Positions 1 through 9,000 of a DNA stretch of 38,948 nucleotides are shown in pieces. The DNA is from JACJYE01 sp964432875 (GTDB lineage Bacteria > Bacteroidota > Bacteroidia > Chitinophagales > Saprospiraceae), in NCBI GenBank assembly GCA_964432875.1, contig CAYSPJ010000041.1, forward strand, positions 1-38,948. Reading direction: 5' to 3'. The notes beneath the pieces were generated by a model that saw nothing but the letters and a program-made list of their open reading frames with translations, was not told the origin of the DNA and did not search any database. The translations under genes and the position numbers were made by a program. Position 1 is the stretch's first letter, and each line of letters begins with the position of its first letter.

Positions 1-8
1 GCCCAAGC

Positions 9-60
9 AAAAATCCGCGCCATCCGTGGCTAAAAAAGCGGCCAGCGAGGAATTAGTGAA
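9..60. repeat. Degenerate interspersed intergenic repeat
   Basis: The stretch contains AATCCGCGCCATCCGTGG, then CTAAAAAA, and ends with GAATTAGTGAA. On the minus strand it reads as a chain of CACGGAT/GCGGAT-like units (CCACGGATGGCGCGGAT). This style of degenerate repeat is common between genes in Bacteroidota genomes, as far as I recall. Similar text recurs near 9165-9237 and 11610-11665. A reading frame at 2-67 could be translated but probably reflects the repeat. I see no gene in 1-176. Confidence 0.35.
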
Positions 61-176
61 GGGCTGAACTGGGAGTCAGCCCCTCACCTGCTCCGCTGCG
101 GCCCCGCCGCTCCGGCCGCGACTCCATAGTCGCCGCCGGAGTAAGCTCAATAGCTCTCGGACTACAAAGACAGGCG

Positions 177-3100
177 CTACCTAGCCAAACGCCACCAGGC
201 GCGGTAGAGCAAAGGCACGAAATACAGGCTCGCCAAGGTGCCTGCCACCAGCCCCCCGATGACGGCATAAGCCAAGGGGCGTTGCAATTCAGCGCCAAGG
301 CCGCCGCTGAACAAAACAGGCGCCAATGCCAGGATAGTGGTGGCAGAGGTCATCAATATCGGGCGCAGGCGCCGCTGGCCCGCAAGATGGACCGCTTCAG
401 CCAACGAAGCTCCCTCCTGAGACAAACGGTTCATCATATCGACTTTCAAAATGGCATCGTTGACGACGATACCGCTCATGACGACCAGCCCAATCAAGGA
501 GACTAGGTTGAGCGATTGGCCGCTCCACCACAGGAAGGCCAAAGCGCCGGCCATGCCCAAGGGGACGGTCAGCAAGACAATCAATGGCTGCAGCAGGGAT
601 TCGAACTGCGCTGCCAGGATAAGGTACAGCATCGCCAGAGCCAAGACCAAGGCAAGCGCCAGCTCCCGGAATTGCCCGGCGCGCTCTATGGCCTGCCCCG
701 AAAAGGAGGCCCGCCAGTCCGGTTGCTGCCGGATCTGCTCTTCGATGCCCGGCAGCCTAGCCGCCTCAAAAACCGGCAACACGATATCCAGCGATTCTTC
801 CGTCTTGACCGCGGTAATCGCCTTGAGGCGTTTTTGTCGGCTTGCTTGGACAAAGCGCCTCAACGGCACTGGCATACCCTGCTCGTTGGCGACCGAGGCC
901 GCCTCCAGCATGGCATAAAAGCTCCCTTCCTCACCAGCCCAGACGATTGGCAGCGGCGCGCTGCTTTGCGGCAAGTCGCCTAGCCGATACTGCCCAAATA
1001 ACACTTGGAGCTTTTCGATGATTTCCGTGCGGGAAACGCCATAACGCAAAGCCGCTTCCATGTCGATGGCAACAAAAATCTGCTCTTCGTCAGGCGGAAG
1101 GATGAAGGGGATGTTGTTGCGGCGCAAATACTCCGCCAGCCAATCGGACTGGCTCGCCTCCAGGTCAAGTCCAGCGCTGGCGGCGTGCAGATGGATGACC
1201 AGCGGCGGCGCCGCACTAGCGAATATCTCGTCGAACAAGCTGCGGATGGGTGTGATTTGGATAGCAGCAGCCGGATACTGACGTTGCAATACCCAAAGCA
1301 AATCAGGGCTGAGGCTGTCAGCCGCAGGGCTTCTGATCAGGGGCCATTGCGGCAGCGCTTCCGCGAGGCTATCTTTGAACAGCAACAGGCGCACGGCATT
1401 GACTGGCTGGTGGCTGGTCTCCAGCAAAAACCGCTGCTCGCCGATAAAGCCGCTGGATAAGCCAAGAGGATGAATGGCGGCGAGCAACTGGCGGGTGCGG
1501 CGCTCGTTTTCAGCCAGGCTAAGCGGCTCGTTCCAGTCGATTTCCAACAGGATACCCGGGCGGCTCAATTCGGGGAAAGCCTGCCGGGGCATGAGCGCCA
1601 GCGCATAACTCCCTCCCAGCAACAATAAGCCTACTGCCAAACCCACTACCCAGGCGCGCCGCTCTGCCCAACGCGCCGAGCGGCTGTACCAAGCCAGCAA
1701 TACGGACTCTTGCTGGCCTGGCAGCACCTGAGGCCGCGCTAAAAGCCGCACCAAAGTTGGCAGCAAAAAATAAGCTGCCAGCAGCGAACTGGCCAAGGCG
1801 ATGGCGATGGATAGAGCCTGGTCGTAAAAAAGCATGCCCGCCAGGCCGCTCGTGAACAGCAAAGGCACAAAAACGGAGATGGTGGTCAATGCCGAGCTGA
1901 CCAAAGGGCGGATGACTTCATTGGGGCCTGCCACACAGGCATCAGCCAGGCTACTGCCGCGCGCACGGAATTGCTGGATGTTGTCCAGGATGATGATGGA
2001 ATTGTCAATCATCAAGCCGACGCCCAGCAGCAATCCCGCCAGAGAGATGGTATTGATGGAAAGGCCAACCACATAAAACCCCAACAGCGCGATGATGAGC
2101 GCCAGGGGGATAGCCAGCCCGATGAGGAGCGGCATGCGCCAGCCGCGCAGGAAAACAAACAATACCAGGAAGGCGAAAAGGCAGCCATAGCCCAGGCTGG
2201 ACAAGAGATTGAGGATAGAAACCTGGAGCAGGGCAGTCTGGTCGTTGGTGAGCTGGAAAGCGAGGCCGGGGTAGTCTTCCGCAAAGGAAGCCAGCAGCGC
2301 CCGCATCTCGCGCTGCAGCTCGAACAGCCGCGCGTCGGCCTGCTTATAAACGGCGAAAACGAGCCCTTCCTGACCATTGATCCAATACCGCCCTCGAGGC
2401 GCCGCTTCACGCAAGATGACCCTGGCCACATCTTTGACCTGAAGCAGCCGCTGCCCGTGCTGAAAGTAGAGGTTTTCAAGCGTTTCCTTGTTGCGCGGGG
2501 CGACATCCAGGCGCAGGTTGTACTCATACTGGCCGTCTTTTACGAGAATAATGCCCGGCTCCAGGCCGTACTGCCCAATGAGGTTTAAAAAGCTTTGGGG
2601 CGAAAGCCCGAGAGCGCGCAGCTTGGCCTCGTCCGGTACCAGAGCAGCCTCTGCCTGGGACTGGCCGCTGAGGTCGGCAAAAGCCACCTGGGGCAGTTGC
2701 TCTATGCGGCGCTTGAGCACTTGGCGAGCCAGCTCGCTGACTTCCAGCAGCCCCTGCCCGCTTGGCGTGGCCCCTGCCTGGCGCGGGCAGACGCTAAGGT
2801 AAAACACCGGGATGTCCGACACATTGGCTTTCACCGCCCGGGGGCGCTCCAGGTCACGAGGCAACACTGCGGCCATCTGATCAATCTTTTCATTGACTTC
2901 GATGAGGGCCAGGCGCATATCCGTCCCAAAAGCAAAAGACAGCTCGATGAGCGCTGCTTCGTTGCGCGTAGTGCTGCGGATGTCCATCAGGCGGCCAGTT
3001 TGCAGCAGTTGGTGGCGCAGCGGCCGTACTGCGGCTTGCTCCAATTGCCGGGCCGGCGCATGGGGATAGGAAAGATGTACGCTGACCCTGGGGATATCGG

Positions 3101-3212
3101 CAGGCGGCAACAGCGACACTGGCAGCAGTTGCGCTGCTGCCGCCCCCAGGATGGCCAGCCCCAGGAAACTCATCAGCACAGCTACGGGCCGTTGGGTCAG
3201 GAAGTGCAGCAT
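177..3212 (-). CDS. RND efflux transporter permease (AcrB/CusA superfamily)
   Basis: 1011 aa, the usual length for an RND permease. It should sit in the inner membrane as a trimer and export substrates by proton antiport through a tripartite complex. The N-terminus (FLTQRPVAVLMSFLGLAIL) is the first membrane helix, followed by a porter domain that opens with LPVSLLPPADIPRVSVHLSYP. A block of hydrophobic helices lies around residues 335-480, and a second set is near the C-terminus (ALALVLALAMLYLILAAQFE). TM4 carries one acidic residue, D403 in GVGLMIDNSIIILDN, where drug-type AcrB has two. The ATG at 3210-3212 is 6 nt beyond the stop of the upstream adaptor gene, so the two are clearly co-transcribed. 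No outer-membrane factor gene follows in the window. The substrate cannot be told: the single Asp does not by itself separate metal from drug transporters. Confidence 0.93.
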   Translation of the reverse strand: MLHFLTQRPVAVLMSFLGLAILGAAAAQLLPVSLLPPADIPRVSVHLSYPHAPARQLEQAAVRPLRHQLLQTGRLMDIRSTTRNEAALIELSFAFGTDMRLALIEVNEKIDQMAAVLPRDLERPRAVKANVSDIPVFYLSVCPRQAGATPSGQGLLEVSELARQVLKRRIEQLPQVAFADLSGQSQAEAALVPDEAKLRALGLSPQSFLNLIGQYGLEPGIILVKDGQYEYNLRLDVAPRNKETLENLYFQHGQRLLQVKDVARVILREAAPRGRYWINGQEGLVFAVYKQADARLFELQREMRALLASFAEDYPGLAFQLTNDQTALLQVSILNLLSSLGYGCLFAFLVLFVFLRGWRMPLLIGLAIPLALIIALLGFYVVGLSINTISLAGLLLGVGLMIDNSIIILDNIQQFRARGSSLADACVAGPNEVIRPLVSSALTTISVFVPLLFTSGLAGMLFYDQALSIAIALASSLLAAYFLLPTLVRLLARPQVLPGQQESVLLAWYSRSARWAERRAWVVGLAVGLLLLGGSYALALMPRQAFPELSRPGILLEIDWNEPLSLAENERRTRQLLAAIHPLGLSSGFIGEQRFLLETSHQPVNAVRLLLFKDSLAEALPQWPLIRSPAADSLSPDLLWVLQRQYPAAAIQITPIRSLFDEIFASAAPPLVIHLHAASAGLDLEASQSDWLAEYLRRNNIPFILPPDEEQIFVAIDMEAALRYGVSRTEIIEKLQVLFGQYRLGDLPQSSAPLPIVWAGEEGSFYAMLEAASVANEQGMPVPLRRFVQASRQKRLKAITAVKTEESLDIVLPVFEAARLPGIEEQIRQQPDWRASFSGQAIERAGQFRELALALVLALAMLYLILAAQFESLLQPLIVLLTVPLGMAGALAFLWWSGQSLNLVSLIGLVVMSGIVVNDAILKVDMMNRLSQEGASLAEAVHLAGQRRLRPILMTSATTILALAPVLFSGGLGAELQRPLAYAVIGGLVAGTLASLYFVPLLYRAWWRLAR

Positions 3213-3218
3213 GGCAAG

Positions 3219-4295
3219 CTATTGACTGATTTGGACGCGAGCGTCATGCCCTAGGTTCAGATGCCCTTCGTAAATGATTTGTTCGCCCGCATGTAAGCCT
3301 TCGGCGACGGCGGCCTGGGTGTCGTTTTGGTGCGCCACCGTCACGTATTTCCACTTGGCGCGGCCATCCTTCGCATCGTAGGTGAAGACGACCTCCCGCC
3401 CCGAGCGCAGCACGATGGCATCTTTGGGGATAGCCAGCTGCCCCAGCAAGACCTGCTCGATGGCGACCTGGACATTCATGCCCAGCAGCAGCCCCGGCTG
3501 GCGGCCGGCATTGGCCAGTTTGGCCCGCACGGTCACCAGCCCCAGATCATCGACGGCCGGATTGATGGCGCTGATCTGCCCTGCCAGGCGCAGGCTGGGC
3601 TGCGCAGCGGGGCTTATTGTCACCGGCAGGCCTGGCTTCACCTTGGCTGCTTCGGTTTCCAGCAAGTGGAATACCGCCTCATAGCTCGCTGGATCGAACA
3701 AAGTGCAGATGCGCTGGCCGGCGGCGACCTGCTGAAAAGGCCGGGCATCGATGTTGGCAATCACTCCGCTGAAAGGCGCGTGTACTATGGACTGCGCCAG
3801 CTCATGCTCGGCCAGCTTGATGGCGTGCCGCGCTTTGTCGTAGCCACTCAAGGTGAGGATGAGCCGGAGCTTTTCCGGGCTCACCGAGTTATCGTCTTCG
3901 GCTTGGCCGCCATTGGCTAGCAGCAGGTCTTTCTTGTTGACCTCTGCTTCGGCCAGGGCTAGCTGGGCTTGTTCCAGCTTCAGGCGCAGCAGGGTTTGGT
4001 CTAGCTGCGCCAGCACGGCGCCGGCTTCGACGTATCGCCCCTCCTGCGCGGGGGCATCCGCCAGCACGCCGGCTTGCCCCATGCTGATCTCAGCCTGCCT
4101 CCCGGCCTGCAACTGCCCGCTGGCATAATAGCGCAGCCGGAAAGCCTGCGGCTCGAGCAGCATGGTTTTTACAAGCAGCGGCTCGCTATCGGCCAAAGGC
4201 GGCAAGGCTTCGCCCTCGGCAGGGCCTCCCCCGGAGGTGCAGGACCACAAACCGAACAGCAGGATGAAGCGGAACGGATGCTTGTTTAGGCGCAT
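3219..4295 (-). CDS. RND efflux periplasmic adaptor (HlyD/MFP family) lipoprotein
   Basis: 358 aa from the ATG at 4293-4295; a longer reading starts with TTG at 4316 and is less likely. The N-terminus MRLNKHPFRFILLFGLWSC is a lipoprotein signal with acylation expected at the Cys. The body is typical for a membrane-fusion protein. It has a biotinyl-lipoyl-like half (ASGQLQAGRQAEISMGQAG), a helical hairpin rich in Leu/Ala/Glu (LDQTLLRLKLEQAQLALAEA), the second lipoyl half (HAPFSGVIANIDARPFQQV), and beta-barrel and membrane-proximal regions to the end. It should link the permease encoded 6 nt downstream to an outer-membrane channel not encoded here. The operon appears to start at this gene: the next gene upstream (DUF4221-like lipoprotein) is on the same strand with its stop 30 nt away, so read-through from it is also possible. 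Confidence 0.9.
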   Translation of the reverse strand: MRLNKHPFRFILLFGLWSCTSGGGPAEGEALPPLADSEPLLVKTMLLEPQAFRLRYYASGQLQAGRQAEISMGQAGVLADAPAQEGRYVEAGAVLAQLDQTLLRLKLEQAQLALAEAEVNKKDLLLANGGQAEDDNSVSPEKLRLILTLSGYDKARHAIKLAEHELAQSIVHAPFSGVIANIDARPFQQVAAGQRICTLFDPASYEAVFHLLETEAAKVKPGLPVTISPAAQPSLRLAGQISAINPAVDDLGLVTVRAKLANAGRQPGLLLGMNVQVAIEQVLLGQLAIPKDAIVLRSGREVVFTYDAKDGRAKWKYVTVAHQNDTQAAVAEGLHAGEQIIYEGHLNLGHDARVQISQ

Positions 4296-4325
4296 ATTTT
4301 CTGATTGTTGTGCCAAAGATAAGCC

Positions 4326-5465
4326 TCATTCACAAACTAGCTTGAATTGGCGGTATTGCTTTAGCTCTTCCTCCTCGCTGACGACGGGAGCCAGCAAGCC
4401 CGCAGAGGTAGGCATCAATCCGCTATAGGTTAGCGTTTGCCGAGGCACCAAGACCTCCTTGGCCACCGTGAAGTCGGGCCCGATGATGCTCAAGATCTGC
4501 TTCTTTTTTCCAGGCCGGGCCTCATCGGGCACCAGGATGTTGCGATAATACCAATCGTTATATGGATCATAGATCAGCTTGCCGTAATCCGGGCTGGCCT
4601 GCACATGAGCGACCAATTGATCGGGATCGCCAGTATTGCCCCGGAAAGGCTGCGCCTCCTCCGCTGCGTAGCGGCTGGGGCAAGGATAAGTGGACAAGGT
4701 GCCTGAAGCCAGATTATAAACATATACTTTCGAGCTGATCTTGAAATTGTAAACGATGCGATCGTCAAAAAACGCCAGGTTGGGGCGATTAAGCAGCCCG
4801 TAGGACTGCTCACGGAACGCTTCTGGGTAGTGCAAGTCAAGCAGGGATACTTTTCCGCTGCGCAGATCCAATTTGGCCGCGATGGGCGCGGTGTAATGCT
4901 CAGGGATGCTGAATTGATCGTAGCGGCTCCGCTTGCAGCCAAGGTACAAACTACGCTCCAGAGTATTGTAGTAAATATCGGTGCCGCTTTTGCCGCGAGC
5001 ATGCAGGTAAAAGTCCGAAAAATCAATCCCTTCAAAGTCAGATCCCTCTAAGTTGATAGGTGTTTTGTAGCGTATCTCCCCCATCTCATCGATGATATAA
5101 AGGTGATAGCTGCCCAACAAGAAGATGGTATCAGGATGATGGAAATGCAAGGATTCCACCGTCTCGATACCTCGGGGCCCTTCCCGATCGAGCTGCAATC
5201 GGCGGCTCAGCGGGGCATCTTTTTGAGACCAGTCCATCCAATCCAAGCTATGGCTGAGGGGGTGGTAAGCCAGGAATGCGTCGGGGCTGATGGAGCTGAT
5301 TGCATTATATATATCCCCCATGTCTGCGGAATAAAAAGCATATATTTCAGTTGTATCTACACTACAGTTTTCAAAGCTTGAGCTGCTGTTGTAATGATTA
5401 CAGGAGGTAAACATCAGAGCAAAGATTAAGAAAGCAAATGTGGGGGCAAAATTTTGAATTTTCAT
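4326..5465 (-). CDS. DUF4221-like beta-propeller lipoprotein
   Basis: 379 aa from the ATG at 5463-5465. The N-terminus (MKIQNFAPTFAFLIFALMFTSCNHY) is a lipoprotein signal with lipobox FTSC. The rest is Asp/Tyr-rich beta-strand sequence with propeller-like repeats such as GSYHLYIIDEMGEIRYKTP and FDDRIVYNFKISSKVYVYNL. A C-terminal block (YGKLIYDPYNDWYYRNILVP) resembles DUF4221 / 6-bladed propeller lipoproteins of Bacteroidota, whose function is unknown. It would be exposed on the outer or inner membrane. The preceding gene on this strand encodes a tiny secreted peptide (5656-5841), with a strong terminator between them. In Bacteroides, propeller lipoproteins of this kind are often found next to small secreted peptides, so a paired function is a reasonable guess. 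By eye the gene is more A+T-rich than the RND genes around it. The family call is from recognition only. Confidence 0.7.
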   Translation of the reverse strand: MKIQNFAPTFAFLIFALMFTSCNHYNSSSSFENCSVDTTEIYAFYSADMGDIYNAISSISPDAFLAYHPLSHSLDWMDWSQKDAPLSRRLQLDREGPRGIETVESLHFHHPDTIFLLGSYHLYIIDEMGEIRYKTPINLEGSDFEGIDFSDFYLHARGKSGTDIYYNTLERSLYLGCKRSRYDQFSIPEHYTAPIAAKLDLRSGKVSLLDLHYPEAFREQSYGLLNRPNLAFFDDRIVYNFKISSKVYVYNLASGTLSTYPCPSRYAAEEAQPFRGNTGDPDQLVAHVQASPDYGKLIYDPYNDWYYRNILVPDEARPGKKKQILSIIGPDFTVAKEVLVPRQTLTYSGLMPTSAGLLAPVVSEEEELKQYRQFKLVCE

Positions 5466-5523
5466 GAGTTGTATGTTTAAGAATTAAGATGTGTTCTATG
5501 ATCTGATAATTACGTTTACTAAA

Positions 5524-5567
5524 AAGCCGGAAAACAGTGCTTTTCTTGCTGCACTATTTCCCGGCTT
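5524..5567 (-). terminator. Intrinsic terminator after the small peptide gene
   Basis: Left arm AAGCCGGAAAACAGTGC (5524-5540), 10-nt loop, right arm GCACTATTTCCCGGCTT (5551-5567); 15 of 17 positions pair. On the minus strand the stem is followed by a short T run (the plus strand has AAAAA at 5521-5525). It lies about 90 nt past the stop of the peptide gene and about 60 nt before the DUF4221-like start. The peptide mRNA therefore probably ends here, and the lipoprotein needs its own promoter or read-through. The T run is short, so it could also work bidirectionally or only partly. Confidence 0.65.
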
Positions 5568-5655
5568 CCACTTGAATGTCTGTAGTATTAGATGACGAGA
5601 GCCTTCAATAAAAAACCTGAATGCCCCTTCCGATTACATCTAATCTGTTACATTT

Positions 5656-5841
5656 TCAACTATCACAGTGGCAGACTTGATCAGAACAGCCTGTTCCAAC
5701 TGCATCGCAGTTATAGGAGGTCCCTAAATCTTTTGTTGTGCAATATTCTAACTCCCAAGTATGAGTTCCACCACCCTGATGAGCTTGTGCAACAACAGAA
5801 AAAAAGGCCATCGCAGCCAATGAGAGAAACCACTTTTTCAT
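5656..5841 (-). CDS. Small secreted Cys-rich peptide
   Basis: 61 aa from the ATG at 5839-5841. A longer reading from further upstream would translate the AAGGT repeat and is implausible. Residues 1-20 (MKKWFLSLAAMAFFSVVAQA) are a clear signal peptide with an AQA cleavage site. The mature peptide of about 41 residues begins HQGGGTHTWELEYC and has five cysteines (34, 45, 52, 57, 59), ending CSDQVCHCDS. It has no known catalytic motif. Size, secretion and position beside a propeller lipoprotein recall the NVEALA-type peptides of Bacteroides, but the NVEALA motif itself is absent. The pentamer tandem repeat lies 41 nt upstream of the start codon, so expression may be variable. Role unknown: a secreted signal, a bacteriocin-like peptide or a structural peptide are all possible. 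Confidence 0.7.
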   Translation of the reverse strand: MKKWFLSLAAMAFFSVVAQAHQGGGTHTWELEYCTTKDLGTSYNCDAVGTGCSDQVCHCDS

Positions 5842-5882
5842 AAACCAAAATTTTAGAAGTAAAGAAATGGATTTACTTCCGC

Positions 5883-5925
5883 AAGGTAAGGTAAGGTAAG
5901 GTAAGGTAAGGTAAGGTAAGGTAAG
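5883..5925. repeat. Pentanucleotide tandem repeat (AAGGT)8.6
   Basis: Eight perfect AAGGT units plus AAG with no mismatch; on the minus strand the unit reads ACCTT. It lies between divergent genes: 41 nt before the small peptide start (minus) and 76 nt before the RND permease start (plus). Perfect 5-bp repeats of this length in a promoter region are typical slipped-strand mutation sites. One unit is half a helical turn, so gain or loss would alter both spacing and face of the helix. Confidence 0.95.
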
Positions 5926-5930
5926 CACAT

Positions 5931-5950
5931 TTTAACATTTCATTAACCGT
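5931..5950. promoter_or_regulatory. Possible regulator box, TTAAC direct repeat
   Basis: The 20-bp stretch has the form TTTAACATT-N3-TTAACCGT. The same pattern, differing only in the central three bases, occurs at 20271-20290 upstream of the metalloprotease gene. The repeated TTAAC units are 11 bp apart, one helical turn, as in many response-regulator sites. It adjoins the AAGGT tract. The regulator identity is unknown. Confidence 0.35.
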
Positions 5951-6001
5951 CATACGATAAAATATCTCATAAAAACTCTAGCTTAGCGCAAAAAAAGGCA
6001 A

Positions 6002-9000
6002 ATGTTCCGCTTGTCCACATTTTCTATTGTATTGCTCTTTGCGGTGCTTGCGCTGTGGGGGTGGGGTTTATGGCCAAAGCTGCCCGTACAGTTTTTGCCG
6101 CAAGCCAAAGCGCCCAGCCTGCGCGTGAGCTATGCCTGGCCTCATGCCTCGCCCGAGGCAGTCGAAGCGCAGCTCACCGCCCCATTGGAAGGGGCATTCC
6201 GCCTGGTATCCGGGGTAGAGCGCCTATACTCCGTATCAGGCAACGGCAGCGGCTACATCGATCTCAGCCTGGCGAAAAACGCCCGCCTGGACGACTTGCG
6301 CTTTGAGCTGTCGGCCCGCATCCGCCAGTTGTATCCAAGCTGGCCAGCGGGTGCCAGCTATCCGATTATCGAAGCCCAAGCCGCCGCTGAAGCGCAGGGC
6401 CAGCAAGCCTTGTTGGCTTATTCGCTCAGCGGCGACGCACAAGCAGCGGAGCTATACCGCTATGCCCAGGAAAGCTTGGCACCTTCGCTGGCCCTCATGC
6501 CTGGCATCAGCCACATCTCCGCCGTAGGGGGCAACCCCATGGAATGGCGGCTCCGCTACGAGGGCGAAAGCTTGCGCCGACTGGGCCTGCGGCCTGCCGA
6601 CATCGGGCAGGCGGCCCGACAGGCATTCAGCCAGCAGGCAGTGGGCATCGCCCAAGAGGAGGGCACCTGGCGCTTCATCAGCCTGGCACCGACTTTTGAT
6701 GGCCTGTTGCCCAGCAGCGCCGACTGGGCAAGCCTGCCAATCGGGAAAACCGCCGGCCGCATCATCCACTTGGGCGACCTGGCGCAAGTACAGCTGGCAG
6801 AAGCCCGGCCGACCGCTTATTTCCGCATCAACGGCAAAAACAGCATCCGCCTGCTGCTCTTTGCCGAGGCGGGCGTCAACACCATCGAGCTGGCGGCAAG
6901 GGCGCGCCGCCAGATAGCGTGGCAGCGCAGCGCGCTGCCCCCTTCATACCAATTGCTGCTCGAAGACGACCGCAGCCAGCCGCTCCAGATCGAGCTGGAC
7001 AAGATCAAAATGCGCACCCTCCTCTCGCTGGGCATCTTGCTGGCCTTCGTCCTGGTCGTCTATCGCAGCCTGCGCTATCTGGCGCTCATCGTATTCAGCC
7101 TAGCGGCCAATTTAGGTATCGCCTTTATCGCCTACTACGCGCTGGGCATCGAGCTGCATCTCTATGCGCTGGCTGGCATTACGGTCTCTTTTGGCATCGT
7201 GATCGACAACACCCTGGTGATGGCCCATCATTTGCGCCGCAGCAGCAAAATACCGGTGTTTGCGGCGCTGCTGGCAGGAGCAGCTACCACCGCATCGGCC
7301 TTGGCCATCATCTATTTCCTGCCCGAGCAGTGGCGGCTCAACCTCTTCGAGTTTGCGGCGGTGTTGCTCATCAATCTGGCGGCATCGCTGGCGGTGGCGC
7401 GCTGGTTTATCCCCGCTCTGATGGAGCAGATGCAGCTGCGCCGCCCCTCGGCCAAGCCGATACAGCAGCGGCGGGCGCTGCTGCGCCTGCGGCGGGCCTA
7501 TGAGCGCGGGCTGCAAGCGCTGTGGCGCTTCCGCAAAACTGCGCTCCTCCTGGTCGTGCTCGCATTTGGCCTCCCGGTCTTTTGGCTGCCGCGCCAAGTT
7601 GATGGATGGGGCTGGTACAACCGCAGCTTGGGCAGCGAATGGTATCTGGAACACCTGCGCCCGAAGGTGGACCGCTGGCTGGGCGGCAGCTTGCGGCTGT
7701 TTGCCTGGTATGTCTATGAGAGCGGCGGTTACCGGCAGCCCGACGAGACCATCCTCTACGTCAACGCTGCCATGCCGCCTGGCGCTACCATCGAACAAAT
7801 GGATGCCGTGTGCCAGCAGATGGAGCGCTATCTGGCTCAGTTTGGCCAAGCTATCCGGCAGTTTTCTACCCAGGTGAGCAGCGGGCAGCTCGCGGCTATC
7901 CGCATCCAATTTCCGGCGGAGCGCCAGTCCTATTTCCCGCTCGTGCTCAAAGAGCGGCTCATCGCTTACGGCCTGAGCATGGGCGGCGTGCAGTGGGATA
8001 TCTATGGCGTGGGGCGGGGTTTCAGCAACGAAACGGGCCAGTCGCCGCCCCGTTTCCGCGTCAAGATGACCGCATACAACCAAAACCAGCTAGCCATAGA
8101 AGCCGAACGCTTTGCCGAACGCCTGGCTCAAAACCCGCGCATCACCGACCTCAATACCGCGGCGAATGTCAATTGGTGGGAAAAAGACCTGTACCAGTAC
8201 CATGCGGCGATCGACCAGCCGGCCCTGGCCCGCCAGGGCTTGGCAGCCGAGGAACTGCTGCAAGCGCTCGCCCCCTTCAACCAAGCCCCGCCTGCCAGCC
8301 TGTACGTGAAGGGCTACCCCGTGCGGATGGCCGAAAAGCAACCGCAGGGCCTATGGCAAATGCTCCATCAGCCCCAGTTAGCGGATGCCCGGCAGATAGA
8401 CATCGGCGCACTGGCCCGACTGGAGAAAGTGAAGACCCAGACCGCCATCCACAAAGAAGATCAGCAGTACATCCAGCTCATTAGCTTTGAATATCAGGGG
8501 GAACGGCGTTTTGGTGCCCGCTGGCTCGAAAGCTGCATCGACATCGCGCGCCAGGAGTTGCCCTTGGGTTACACCATCGCCGAGGAAGGCTATCGCTCCA
8601 GGGCAGAGCAGCGCAAGCTCTATCGCCTATTACCCCTGGTGATGGGGCTGATTTTTTTTATTTGTGCCATCCATTTCGAGTCCCTACGGCAGTCGTTGCT
8701 CATCATCTTGCTCATCCCCATTTCGTTTATCGGGATTTTCCTGGTGTTTTATGGCTTTGGCTTCCGCTTTGATCAAGGCGGCTACACTTCCTTCATCCTG
8801 GTCAGCGGCCTGGCGGTCAACAGCTTGATTTTGCTGCTGAACGACTACAACTACTACCGTAAGCAACACCCCGAATGGGCGCCCATGCGCTTATATGCGC
8901 GGGCATATTGGGGCAAAATCGCGCCTATCGCATTATCGGTACTCTCTACGGTGCTGGGCATGGCACCCTTCATGCTGTACGGCGATGAGGATGTCTTTTG

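Noticed and set aside
2..67. Plus-strand frame that could be the C-terminus of a gene entering the window
   Set aside because: The same bases form a repeat-like CACGGAT chain and the frame is too short to judge.
53..298. Minus-strand frame of 81 codons at the window start
   Set aside because: It overlaps the 3' end of the RND permease in another frame and has no protein-like composition.
5883..5925. CRISPR-like array
   Set aside because: The units are contiguous 5-mers without spacers, a simple tandem repeat.
5842..5928. Longer version of the small peptide starting inside the AAGGT tract
   Set aside because: It would add a Leu-Thr-Leu-Pro-Tyr repeat ahead of an ideal signal peptide start.
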